From IDS-8 sp036381215 (GTDB lineage Bacteria; Pseudomonadota; Gammaproteobacteria; Steroidobacterales; Woeseiaceae), in NCBI GenBank assembly GCA_036381215.1, contig DASVDF010000078.1, positions 1 through 64,000 of the forward strand: a stretch of 64,000 nt of DNA, written 5' to 3'. Under the pieces are notes generated by a model. It saw only the letters and a program-made list of their open reading frames with translations, did no database searches and had not been told where the DNA came from. The translations under genes were made by a program, and so were the position numbers. How positions within the stretch are numbered: position 1 is the first letter of the stretch; each line of letters starts with the position of its first letter. Below are positions 38,530 through 46,618 of this stretch, piece after piece.

Positions 38530-39189
38530 GTGCTCGATTTTTTAATGACTCACCTGCCCCGGCTGGTCGAGGGCCTGCGCGTCACGCTCCAGCTCACCGT
38601 CGGGGGTGCGCTGCTGGCGGTCCCGCTCGCCGCGGCGGCGGGCCTCGCGCGCCGCTCGGCAAGCCGACTCCTGCGCTGGCCCGCGAACGTCTACGTCGAG
38701 ATCTTTCGCGGCACCTCGGCGCTGGTGCAGCTCTTCTGGTTCTATTTCGCGCGGCCGTTCTTCGGCCTGAGCCTGCCCGCGCTGGTCACCGGCGTGCTCG
38801 TGCTCGGCCTGAACAGCGGCGCGTACGGCGCGGAGGTGGTGCGCAGCGCGATCGCGGCGGTGCCGCGGGGGCAATGGGAAGCGGCGCGTGCGCTCGGCCT
38901 CGGTGCAAAGCAGGCGCTGCTGCGCGTGATCCTGCCGCAGGCGCTGCCGATGATGCTGCCGCCCGCGGGCAATCTCCTGATCGAGCTGCTGAAGAACACG
39001 GCCCTCGTCTCGCTCATCACGCTCGCCGAGCTGACGTTCACCGCCCAGGTGCAGCGTGCGGCGACACTCGAGACCGTACCGCTGTTCGCGCTCACGCTGC
39101 TCATTTATTTCGCGGTCGCGCAGCTCGTGCTGCTCGGCATGCGGCGGCTGGAGCGGCACGTCACGCGGCATCGACGGGGACCGGCGTGA
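38530..39189 (+). CDS. ehuC: Ectoine/hydroxyectoine ABC transporter, permease
   Basis: A 219-residue His/Glu/Gln-type amino-acid permease with five spans. The cytoplasmic coupling motif EAARALGLGAKQALLRVILPQALPMMLPP is clear, and the N-terminal EIFRGTSALVQLFWFYF is typical of this subfamily. The GTG start lies 13 bases after ehuB. Its stop overlaps the GTG of ehuD by four bases (GTGA). It pairs with EhuD in the membrane. Confidence 0.9.
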   Translation: MLDFLMTHLPRLVEGLRVTLQLTVGGALLAVPLAAAAGLARRSASRLLRWPANVYVEIFRGTSALVQLFWFYFARPFFGLSLPALVTGVLVLGLNSGAYGAEVVRSAIAAVPRGQWEAARALGLGAKQALLRVILPQALPMMLPPAGNLLIELLKNTALVSLITLAELTFTAQVQRAATLETVPLFALTLLIYFAVAQLVLLGMRRLERHVTRHRRGPA

Positions 39190-39842
39190 TCTGGAGCTGG
39201 TCTTATGCGCTCGAGGTGCTGCCGAAGATCCTCGACGCGTTCGCCGTCACTCTGCGGGCGACGCTCGCGGGCTTCGCGCTCGCCGTCGTGCTCGGACTGG
39301 TGCTTGCCGTCGCGCGCATGGCGCCGCTTCCCTGGCTGTCGCGCGGCACTTTCTGGCTGGTCGAGCTCGTGCGTTCGACGCCGCTCCTGATCCAGTTGTA
39401 TTTCCTTTATTACGTGCTGCCGGAATACGGCCTCACGCTGCCGCCGCTCGTCATCGGCATTCTCGCGCTCGGGCTGCATTACGCCTGCTACACGGCCGAG
39501 GTCTACCGCGCGGGCATCGAGGCGGTGCCGCGCGGGCAGTGGGAAGCGGCTCGTGCCCTGAATCTCCCGCGAAGCGCGGTATGGCTGCGCATCGTGCTGC
39601 CGCAGGCGATTCGGCCGACTTTGCCGGTGCTCGGCAATTACCTCATCGCGATGTTCAAGGACACGCCGCTGCTCGCCGCGATCACGGTCATGGAGATGCT
39701 CCAGACCGCCAAGCTCATCGGCGCACAGTCGTTCCGCTACCTGGAGCCGCTGACGATCACGGGCGTCGCGTTCCTGATCGTGAGCCTGTTGGCTTCTTCC
39801 CTGTTCCGCTACCTGGAGACACGTCATGCCGCCCGCCGCTGA
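39186..39842 (+). CDS. ehuD: Ectoine/hydroxyectoine ABC transporter, permease
   Basis: A 218-residue second permease of the importer, with five spans and the coupling loop EAARALNLPRSAVWLRIVLPQAIRPTLPV. Its first spans read YALEVLPKILDAFAVTLRATLAGFALAVVLGLVLA, and ELVRSTPLLIQLYFLYYVLPEYG follows. The GTG start overlaps the ehuC stop; the last 17 bases overlap the start of ehuA, so the three are translated in sequence. The gene order B-C-D-A equals that known for ehu operons. Confidence 0.9.
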   Translation: MIWSWSYALEVLPKILDAFAVTLRATLAGFALAVVLGLVLAVARMAPLPWLSRGTFWLVELVRSTPLLIQLYFLYYVLPEYGLTLPPLVIGILALGLHYACYTAEVYRAGIEAVPRGQWEAARALNLPRSAVWLRIVLPQAIRPTLPVLGNYLIAMFKDTPLLAAITVMEMLQTAKLIGAQSFRYLEPLTITGVAFLIVSLLASSLFRYLETRHAARR

Positions 39843-40593
39843 ACCGGTGCTGGAATTCCAAGGCGTCGTCAAGCGCTTCGGCGCGCACACGGTGCTCGAT
39901 GGCTTCGATTTCGCGCTCGGCGCGGCGGAGAAGGTGTCGCTGATCGGGCCCTCCGGCTCCGGCAAGTCGACGGTGCTGCGCATCGCGATGACCCTCGAGG
40001 ACGTGCAAGCCGGCAGCGTGCGCGTGCACGGCGCCGATCTCTGGCGCGACGGCAAGGCCGCGTCACCCGCACGCACGCGCAAGCTCCGTGCGCATCTCGG
40101 GATGGTCTTCCAGCATTTTCACCTGTTCCCGCATCTGTCAGTGCTCGACAACCTGACGCTCGCGCCGCGGCTCACCGGCAAGGCACAACCCTCGGCGGCA
40201 CGCGAGACGGCACTCGATCTCCTGGCGCGCGTCGGCCTGGACGACAAGGCGAGCGCCTGGCCGGACCAGCTCTCCGGCGGCCAGAAGCAGCGCGTCGCGA
40301 TCGCCCGCGCGCTCGCCATGCAGCCCGACATCATGCTGTTCGACGAAGTCACATCGGCCCTCGATCCGGAGATGGTGGGTGAAGTTCTGGACGTGCTGCG
40401 CGAGCTCGGCAGAACCACCGACATGAGCATGCTGCTCGTCACCCACGAGATGGATTTCGCCCGGCAGTTCGCCGACCGCATCGCGTTCATGGACGGCGGC
40501 CGGGTCGTCGAGCAGGCGGCGCCGGCGCAGCTCTTCGACGAGCCGCGCGAAGAGCGTACCCGGCAATTTTTGGAGCGCGTGCGCACGCGCTAG
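39826..40593 (+). CDS. ehuA: Ectoine/hydroxyectoine ABC transporter, ATP-binding protein
   Basis: A 255-residue ABC ATPase. Walker A GPSGSGKST, Q loop MVFQHFHLFPHLSVLDN, signature LSGGQKQRVAIARALAM, Walker B DIMLFDEVTSALDPE and switch His in LLVTHEMDFARQFADRI are all intact. The DEVTSALDPE form is typical of polar amino-acid importers. It overlaps the ehuD end and closes the operon. No ectoine catabolism genes or EhuR-type regulator are in the window, so uptake may serve osmoprotection only. Confidence 0.92.
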   Translation: MPPAAEPVLEFQGVVKRFGAHTVLDGFDFALGAAEKVSLIGPSGSGKSTVLRIAMTLEDVQAGSVRVHGADLWRDGKAASPARTRKLRAHLGMVFQHFHLFPHLSVLDNLTLAPRLTGKAQPSAARETALDLLARVGLDDKASAWPDQLSGGQKQRVAIARALAMQPDIMLFDEVTSALDPEMVGEVLDVLRELGRTTDMSMLLVTHEMDFARQFADRIAFMDGGRVVEQAAPAQLFDEPREERTRQFLERVRTR

Positions 40594-40601
40594 CGCGATA
40601 T

Positions 40602-42233
40602 TCAGCGAAAGCGCTCTTCCAGCAAATCGATCTCGTGCACCAGGCGGCGCGAATCCGCGTTCGAGAGCTCGCCGGCACGGGCCAGCGCGAACAGTGCCTC
40701 GCGCTCGGTCCTCAAGCCCGTCAGGCGGAGCTGTCGCTCGATCTCGTCGCACTTGCGGATGCGCTCCGCGTTCTGGTCCAGCGTGTGGCCCTCGATGCGC
40801 CGCCGGTAGACGTCCATGACACGGCGCGCCGCCTGCGCATACAGGTCCGCGTCCTGCTGCCCGCTCGCCATCTCGTGCAAGGCTTCCTCGACCGCCGGGA
40901 TGGCCGCCCTGGCGGCGGCGATGCGCGCGCGCTCCACGCCGTCCGACTCCGTGTCGGACGGCGACGGCGCCAGCCCGTGAAGCAGCCGCGGCAGCAGGAT
41001 GCTCGATGCGAGCAGTGACGCGATGATCACGCCGGCGGCCAGAAAGACGGCCAGGTCGCGCGCCGGGAAAGGCGACCCGTCCGGCAGCGCGAGCGGCAGC
41101 GTGAGGACGCCGGCGAGCGTGATGGCGCCGCGCACGCCGGCGAGCGACATGGCGGCGACCAGCCGGAAATCCGGGTCTTCCGCCGGCTGCCCTCGCGCCG
41201 CTTTGAGGCGGGCGCCGACCCGCAAGGATATCCACACCCAGCCGAAGCGCAGGGCGGCGAGCGCCAGATTGATTGCGAGCACATAGACGATGAGCCACCA
41301 GACCTCGCTCTTGTTGGTCGCGCGCATCGCACTCGCCGCGTCGGCGATGATCGCGGGGAACTGCTCACCGAGCAGCACGAACACGATGCCGTTCAGGGCA
41401 AAGTGCACGGTGTCCCATACCGCCCTGCGCTGCACCCGGGTGCCGGAGCGCACGCTGCCGGAGAGCTCCACAAAACTCATGGTGATGCCGGCGGCGACCG
41501 CCGCGAGGATGCCGGAGCCGCCGAGGTGCTCCGCTGCTTCGTAAGCGAGGAACGGAATGAGCAGGCTGACCAGCACGTGCGAGCCGGATTCCTCGCCGAA
41601 GCGCCGGCTGATCCAGTGGGTGGCGCGCATGACGCCGATAGTGAGCGCGATGCCCGTGGCCACGCCGATCAGGGCGAGCTGCACGAACGTCAGCACGGCG
41701 GACGTCAGCGCGAAAGAGCCCGTGATCGCGGCCGCTACGGCGAAGCGGAAGCAGACGAGACCCGACGCGTCGTTCAGCAGCGATTCGCCCTCGAGCACGT
41801 GCAGGAAGCGTTTCGGCACCGGCGCGCGGGCCGTGATCGCCGAGACGGCAACCGGATCGGTCGGCGAGACGATCGCCGCGAGTGCGAACGCCACCGGGTA
41901 CGGCATCGCCGGGATCATCCAGTGAATGAAGAAGCCGACGCCGAGCACCGTCAGGAACACGAGCCCCAGCGCGAGCTCCAGGATCATGACCTTGTCCTGC
42001 CGCAGCGCCGGCGTCGGGATGCGCCAGCCGTCCAGGAACAGCAGCGGCGGCAGCAGCAACAGGAAGAACACCTCGGGGTCGAGCGGGACTTCCTGGTCGC
42101 TGACGGCCGCGATCACCGCGCCGAGCGCGATCTGCACGAGCGGGGTCGGAATCGCGCGCGGCAGCACGCGGACGATGATCGCGCTCACGATCACCGCCGC
42201 GAGCATGAACAGGACGATGCCTATGGCTCCCAC
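40602..42233 (-). CDS. CPA1-family Na+/H+ antiporter
   Basis: About 543 residues. Twelve or so spans contain the cation-proton antiporter motifs PLLFLDGWRIP, VSPTDPVAVSAI and the ion-binding GESLLNDASGLVCF. The C-terminal ~130 residues are a cytoplasmic helical regulatory domain (ARAAIPAVEEALHEMASGQQDADLYAQAARRV). Such transporters expel Na+ or K+ in exchange for protons at high pH or salinity, which would suit a neighbour of the ectoine importer. The GTG at 42231-42233 is the likely start. It is divergent from phoB. Confidence 0.88.
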   Translation of the reverse strand: MGAIGIVLFMLAAVIVSAIIVRVLPRAIPTPLVQIALGAVIAAVSDQEVPLDPEVFFLLLLPPLLFLDGWRIPTPALRQDKVMILELALGLVFLTVLGVGFFIHWMIPAMPYPVAFALAAIVSPTDPVAVSAITARAPVPKRFLHVLEGESLLNDASGLVCFRFAVAAAITGSFALTSAVLTFVQLALIGVATGIALTIGVMRATHWISRRFGEESGSHVLVSLLIPFLAYEAAEHLGGSGILAAVAAGITMSFVELSGSVRSGTRVQRRAVWDTVHFALNGIVFVLLGEQFPAIIADAASAMRATNKSEVWWLIVYVLAINLALAALRFGWVWISLRVGARLKAARGQPAEDPDFRLVAAMSLAGVRGAITLAGVLTLPLALPDGSPFPARDLAVFLAAGVIIASLLASSILLPRLLHGLAPSPSDTESDGVERARIAAARAAIPAVEEALHEMASGQQDADLYAQAARRVMDVYRRRIEGHTLDQNAERIRKCDEIERQLRLTGLRTEREALFALARAGELSNADSRRLVHEIDLLEERFR

Positions 42234-42334
42234 TTGCGGACGTTCTTCTCGCTCCCCCGCGCCTACGTTATCACGGAGGAGTCGTGCGCGGAGAGCGACC
42301 CGGCCTTCGCGCAACGCTGCCGCCTCCTGGAGGG

Positions 42335-42368
42335 CTGTCACGGATATGTCATAATCGAATGCTGTAAT
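42335..42368 (+). promoter_or_regulatory. Pho box and -10 of phoB
   Basis: CTGTCAC, 4 bases, ATGTCAT (42335-42352): two half-sites in direct repeat at 11 bases, the PhoB-binding pattern. After exactly ten bases comes TGTAAT (42363-42368), a fair -10. The start would be near 42,375, about 55 bases before phoB. It implies autoactivation. Confidence 0.8.
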
Positions 42369-42430
42369 CCGCGCGCAATGCAGCCGATAGTGGTCGAGGT
42401 GCGCTCCCGGGGCGGGCGCAGGGACGGGCG

Positions 42431-43126
42431 GTGACCGAGAGATCCGTGCTGGTCGTCGAGGACGAGGACGCCATTCGCGAGATGATCGCCTTCAGCCTGC
42501 GCCGCGCCGGCTTCGACGTCCGCGAGGCCGCCGACAGCCGCGGTGCACGCACGGCGATCGTCGACCGCGTTCCGGACCTGATCCTGCTCGACTGGATGCT
42601 GCCCGACGTCAGCGGCCTCGAGCTCGCCCGCGCGCTGAAGGGCGAGGCGGACACGCGTGACATTCCCATCATCATGCTCACGGCCCGCACCGACGAGGAC
42701 GACAAGGTGCGCGGACTCGACAGCGGTGCCGACGACTACGTCACCAAGCCGTTCAGCTCGCGCGAGCTCGTCGCCCGTATCCACGCCGTGCTGCGGCGGG
42801 CGCATCCCGAGGGTGCCGAAGAACGCCTCGAGAGCGGCAGGCTCGTCCTGAACGCCGCGAGCCACCGGGTGACGGCGGACGGCGACGATGTCGCTCTCGG
42901 CCCGATCGAGTTCCGGCTGCTGCGCTTCCTGATGGCCCGTCCGGAACGCGTGTTCAGCCGTGCCCAGCTTCTCGATCGCGTGTGGGGCGGAAACGTCTAC
43001 GTCGAGGAACGCACGGTCGACGTGCACATCCGCCGGCTGCGCAAGGCGCTCGAGCCGAGCGGTACCGACGGCTACGTGCAGACGGTCCGCGGCGCCGGCT
43101 ATCGCTTCTCGCCGCCGCCCGCTTGA
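42431..43126 (+). CDS. phoB: Phosphate regulon response regulator
   Basis: A 231-residue OmpR-family regulator. The receiver domain (1-120) has acidic pocket VVEDEDAIREM, the phospho-acceptor in LILLDWMLPDVSGLEL, the conserved Thr in PIIMLTARTDEDDKV and Lys in GADDYVTKPFSSRELVARI, all PhoB-like. The winged helix (130-231) ends with RRLRKALEPSGTDGYVQTVRGAGYRF. The start is GTG. A Pho box lies about 80 bases upstream, and phoR overlaps its stop. Together they activate the pst genes downstream under phosphate limitation. Confidence 0.95.
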   Translation: MTERSVLVVEDEDAIREMIAFSLRRAGFDVREAADSRGARTAIVDRVPDLILLDWMLPDVSGLELARALKGEADTRDIPIIMLTARTDEDDKVRGLDSGADDYVTKPFSSRELVARIHAVLRRAHPEGAEERLESGRLVLNAASHRVTADGDDVALGPIEFRLLRFLMARPERVFSRAQLLDRVWGGNVYVEERTVDVHIRRLRKALEPSGTDGYVQTVRGAGYRFSPPPA

Positions 43127-44436
43127 CCGTGCGCGCGACCTGGAACCGGGAGCTCGTGCGCGTCACGCTGTGGCTGATCGCGGCGCTCGCGCTCGGCGAG
43201 CTGCTCGACCGGGTGCTGCTCGTGCTCCTGGCCGCGACCGCCGGCTACGCCGGCTGGCACGTGTGGTGGCTCTGGCGCATGCACGACTGGCTCACCCGGC
43301 ACCGGCGCGAGCCGCCCCCTGAAGCGCGGGGCGCCTGGGGCGACGTGTTCCAATTGCTTTACCGGCGCTACCGCCGCAACCAGAAGCGCAAGAAGCGTAT
43401 AGAGCGCCTGCTGCGCGCGTTCAAAGAGTCCACGGACGCGATGCCGGATGGTACCGTCGTGCTCAACGCGGAGTGGCAGATCCGCTGGTTCAACGAATCG
43501 GCGGCGCGCCTCCTCGGGCTGACCCGCCCCCAGGATGTCGGCCAGCACATCGGCAACCTCGTTCGTCACCCGGCCTTTATCCGTTACGTCGCTGCGAACG
43601 ACTTCCGGGAAGCGGTCGAGATCCCCTCGCCCGCGGGCACCGAGCGCCACGTGAGCCTGATGGTCGTGCCTTATGGCGACGACGAGCGGCTGCTGCTCGC
43701 GCGCGACGTCACACGGCTCTACCGACTCGAGCAGATGCGCCGCGAGTTCGTCGCCAATGCGTCGCACGAGCTGCGATCGCCGCTCACGGTCATCTCCGGC
43801 TACCTGGACGTGCTCGCCGAGACGCTGGACGATGAGGAAGGTTTGCGGCGCGACTGGGAGAAGCCAATCCGCGAGATGCGCGGACAGGCCGCGCGCATGT
43901 CCGCCACCATCACCGACCTGCTCGAGCTGTCCAGGCTCGAAACCTCGGCACCGTCCGGCGAGGACCGGGAAATCCACGTGCGGAGCATGCTGGCACGCAT
44001 ACGCGACGAGGCGCTGGCCCTGGGGCAAGGTCCGCGCGACGTCGTGCTCGATTTCCGCACGGAAGCGCGCCTGCTCGGAGTCGAGCGGGAGATCTACAGC
44101 GCCTTCTCGAATCTGGTCTTCAACGCGATGCGCTACACGCCGTCGCAAGGCTGCGTCCGGCTCACCTGGCACCTGCGTGGTGACCAGCCGTGTCTGTCCG
44201 TGGCCGACAACGGAATCGGCATCGCGAAGGAGCATCTACCGCGCCTCACCGAGCGGTTCTATCGCGTGGATTCCTCCCGGGGGCGCTCGACCGGCGGCAC
44301 CGGCCTCGGTCTCGCCATCGTCAAGCATGTGCTCCAGCGGCACGGCGGACATCTGGAAATCGAGAGCACACCCGGCGAAGGCAGCGAGTTCACGTGCGTG
44401 TTCCCCGCCCAGCGCGCCATCGTCGCCACCGCGTAA
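43123..44436 (+). CDS. phoR: Phosphate regulon sensor histidine kinase
   Basis: A 437-residue kinase with the PhoR layout: two closely spaced spans near the N terminus (about 10-45), a basic linker (RRYRRNQKRKKRIERLL), a PAS domain (about 95-195, DAMPDGTVVLNAEWQIRWFNESAARLLG), the phospho-acceptor FVANASHELRSPLTVISGYL (His215) and the ATPase domain with NLVFNAMRYTP, VADNGIGI and GGTGLGLAIVKHVLQRHGG. There is no large periplasmic domain, as usual for PhoR, which reads the Pst transporter through PhoU. The likely start is the TTG overlapping the phoB stop; a GTG two codons later is possible. Confidence 0.94.
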   Translation: MTVRATWNRELVRVTLWLIAALALGELLDRVLLVLLAATAGYAGWHVWWLWRMHDWLTRHRREPPPEARGAWGDVFQLLYRRYRRNQKRKKRIERLLRAFKESTDAMPDGTVVLNAEWQIRWFNESAARLLGLTRPQDVGQHIGNLVRHPAFIRYVAANDFREAVEIPSPAGTERHVSLMVVPYGDDERLLLARDVTRLYRLEQMRREFVANASHELRSPLTVISGYLDVLAETLDDEEGLRRDWEKPIREMRGQAARMSATITDLLELSRLETSAPSGEDREIHVRSMLARIRDEALALGQGPRDVVLDFRTEARLLGVEREIYSAFSNLVFNAMRYTPSQGCVRLTWHLRGDQPCLSVADNGIGIAKEHLPRLTERFYRVDSSRGRSTGGTGLGLAIVKHVLQRHGGHLEIESTPGEGSEFTCVFPAQRAIVATA

Positions 44437-44480
44437 CAGGTTTTGAAGAAAAGCCTGCTACTGCGAGACAGGGATGTCTC
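44437..44480. repeat. Two small hairpins after phoR
   Basis: A stem CAGG-TTTT/AAAA-(g)-CCTG lies at 44437-44457, and GAGACA/TGTCTC with a GGGA loop at 44465-44480. The second shares the GCGAGACA...TGTCTC core with the last hairpin of the cluster near 10,980, so both may belong to one family of dispersed elements. It separates phoR from the pstS promoter and may weaken read-through. Confidence 0.55.
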
Positions 44481-44496
44481 CCCGGCTACCGCGGTG

Positions 44497-44536
44497 CTGT
44501 CATCTTTCTGTCATCCCTGTTTCATTCAAGTGTCAT
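44497..44536 (+). promoter_or_regulatory. Double Pho box of pstS
   Basis: Four half-sites follow each other at exact 11-base steps: CTGTCAT (44497), CTGTCAT (44508), GTTTCAT (44519), GTGTCAT (44530). The first pair is a near-ideal Pho box and the second pair is weaker. A GAGAAT at 44546-44551 may be the -10. Two tandem boxes predict the strongest phosphate response at pstS. Confidence 0.88.
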
Positions 44537-44587
44537 GCGTGCATGGAGAATAGCGGGCAACCGAACCTTCACCCCAGGAGCTCTGCA

Positions 44588-45562
44588 ATGCACCTGAAAC
44601 ACATCGCTCTGGCCGCCACCCTCGCGGCGGCTTCATTGGCGGCCGGCGAAGCCCCCGCACAGGCGACGGTCGATCCCGCGCTGCCCGAATACCAGAAGGC
44701 CAGCGGTGTGTCCGGCAACCTGTCCTCAGTCGGCTCGGACACGCTCGCCAACCTGATGACGTTGTGGGCCGAGGAATACAAGCGCCTCTACCCCAACGTG
44801 AACATCCAGGTGCAGGCCGCCGGCTCTTCCACCGCGCCGCCGGCCCTGACCGAAGGCACTGCCAATCTCGGCCCAATGAGCCGACCCATGAAGGACGGGG
44901 AAATTCAGGCGTTCGAGCAGAAGCACGGCTACCGGCCGCTGGAAATCCCGGTCGCCATCGATGCGCTCGCCGTGTTCGTGAACAAGGACAACCCGATCCA
45001 GGGCCTCACCCTTGCGCAGGTGGACGCGATCTTCTCCTCGACCCGCAAGTGCGGCCATCCCGAGGACGTCACGCGCTGGGGACAACTCGGCCTGACGGGC
45101 GCATGGGAATCACGCAACATCCAGCTCTACGGGCGCAATTCCGTCTCCGGCACCTACGGCTATTTCAAGGAGAACGCCCTTTGCGAGGGCGACTTCAAGA
45201 GCTCGGTCAACGAGCAGCCGGGCTCGGCGTCGGTCGTGCAGTCGATCAGCACCTCGCTGAACGGCATCGGCTACTCCGGCATCGGCTACGTAACGTCCGG
45301 CGTTCGCGCCGTGCCGCTGGCCGCGGAGCCGGATGCCGGGTTCATCGAAGCCACGCCGGAGAACGCCGTGAGCGGCAAGTATCCGCTGGGACGGTTCCTT
45401 TACATCTACGTGAACAAGCATCCGAACGAGCCCCTGGAGCCGCTGGTGCGTGAGTTCCTCAGGCTCGTGCTGTCTCACCAGGGCCAGCAGGTCGTCGTGA
45501 AGGACGGCTACATACCGCTGCCGGCCCAGATTGCCGAACGCTTTCTGGTGGAAATTCGATGA
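44588..45562 (+). CDS. pstS: Phosphate-binding periplasmic protein
   Basis: A 324-residue PstS-type protein. The signal peptide ends near APAQATV (about 26). The phosphate-binding pieces are SSVGSDTLANLM near the front, QVQAAGSSTAPPALTEGTANLGPMSRPM, and YGRNSVSGTYGYFKENAL. It belongs to the PstS variant with the SRPM motif, common in marine and soil Proteobacteria. An AGGAG site precedes the ATG. Two tandem Pho boxes lie upstream and its stop overlaps the start of the porin gene (ATGA). Confidence 0.93.
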   Translation: MHLKHIALAATLAAASLAAGEAPAQATVDPALPEYQKASGVSGNLSSVGSDTLANLMTLWAEEYKRLYPNVNIQVQAAGSSTAPPALTEGTANLGPMSRPMKDGEIQAFEQKHGYRPLEIPVAIDALAVFVNKDNPIQGLTLAQVDAIFSSTRKCGHPEDVTRWGQLGLTGAWESRNIQLYGRNSVSGTYGYFKENALCEGDFKSSVNEQPGSASVVQSISTSLNGIGYSGIGYVTSGVRAVPLAAEPDAGFIEATPENAVSGKYPLGRFLYIYVNKHPNEPLEPLVREFLRLVLSHQGQQVVVKDGYIPLPAQIAERFLVEIR

Positions 45563-46539
45563 CGGACATGAGAGCGAAGCGCGCGATTTCCGGCATGCGT
45601 ATCCAAGGTCTCATCGTACCGCTCCTGCTCGCGTGCGGGTCCGCTGCCGCAGAGGTCGATGTGTACGGAAAGCTCAACCTGACACTGCAGAATTCGGACG
45701 AAGCCGCGACCGAGCAGGTGGAGCTTCAGAGCAACGCATCGCGGGTCGGCCTGAAAGGCGAGGAAGAGCTCGACGACGGCCTCAAGGCCATCTACCAGCT
45801 CGAATGGGAAATCGACCCCGACGGCCAGTCCGGCGACGACGTCTTTTCCCCACGCAACCAGTTCGTCGGGCTCGCGGGCGCATTCGGTACGGTTAAGGTC
45901 GGGCGCCACGACACCGCGCTGAAAGAGGCGCAGGGCGATTTCGATCTGTTCAACGACCTCGAAGGCGACCTCAAGAACACGTTCAACGGCGAGAACCGGC
46001 TAAAGGACTACGTAGGCTACACGACACCGACCTTCGCGGACGCCTTCAGCGTCACGATCAACTTCTTTCCCGGCGAGGACCCGGCGAACGGGAACGACGG
46101 GGTGGCGGACGGGACCTCGGTATCGCTCGCGTACGAGGCTGACGCGGTCTACGTCGCCGTGGCCAATGACCGGGATCTCGACGGCGAAGGCGTCGACACG
46201 ACGCGGCTGGTCGGCGGTTACACGCTCGGGCCTGCGCAAATCATGCTTCTCTACCAGCGCACCGACGCCGGCGCGGTGGACGACGACGGCTTCGGTGGCT
46301 CGGTCGCCTGGACCTTCGGCAAGAACACGGCCAAGCTCCAGTACCTCGATGCAGATATCTGGCGGACGGATCCGCAGACGGATCCGCTCGACAACCTCCT
46401 GGAGTCGCAGCTGTCCGTCGGTCTCGATCGCGAGCTCGGGGAGAACACGAAGCTGTTCGGCTTCTATACCACTGGCGACATCGGCGGCACGAACGAGAGC
46501 AACGATTACGTCGCGATCGGCCTGGAACACAAGTTCTGA
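45559..46539 (+). CDS. Outer-membrane porin (general Gram-negative type) of the phosphate locus
   Basis: A 326-residue porin. The signal peptide ends near GSAAAEV. The barrel opens with VDVYGKLNLTLQNSDE, contains LQSNASRVGLKGEEELDDGLKAIYQLEWEID and FVGLAGAFGTVKVGRHDT, and ends with a phenylalanine (GLEHKF), the signal for BAM assembly. This is the Porin_4 pattern. Overlap with pstS and position before pstC make it a phosphate-starvation porin that brings phosphate to PstS. The ATG could also lie 12 codons later (MRIQGL). A counterpart of another porin family sits in the sulfate locus. Confidence 0.9.
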   Translation: MTDMRAKRAISGMRIQGLIVPLLLACGSAAAEVDVYGKLNLTLQNSDEAATEQVELQSNASRVGLKGEEELDDGLKAIYQLEWEIDPDGQSGDDVFSPRNQFVGLAGAFGTVKVGRHDTALKEAQGDFDLFNDLEGDLKNTFNGENRLKDYVGYTTPTFADAFSVTINFFPGEDPANGNDGVADGTSVSLAYEADAVYVAVANDRDLDGEGVDTTRLVGGYTLGPAQIMLLYQRTDAGAVDDDGFGGSVAWTFGKNTAKLQYLDADIWRTDPQTDPLDNLLESQLSVGLDRELGENTKLFGFYTTGDIGGTNESNDYVAIGLEHKF

Positions 46540-46578
46540 CCGTGGCACCTCCGGGCCACGCAGCGCGGACCCGGCCTG

Positions 46579-46612
46579 CTGTCACGAAACTGCAATACAG
46601 CGTCCGTATGCT
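46579..46612 (+). promoter_or_regulatory. Pho box and -10 of pstC, predicting a leaderless transcript
   Basis: CTGTCAC, 4 bases, CTGCAAT (46579-46596), a fair Pho box with 11-base spacing. After exactly ten bases comes TATGCT (46607-46612). The predicted start falls on the A of the pstC ATG at 46619, and no ribosome site is visible. The ten-base gap is the same as at phoB. Confidence 0.65.
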
Positions 46613-46618
46613 CTATCC

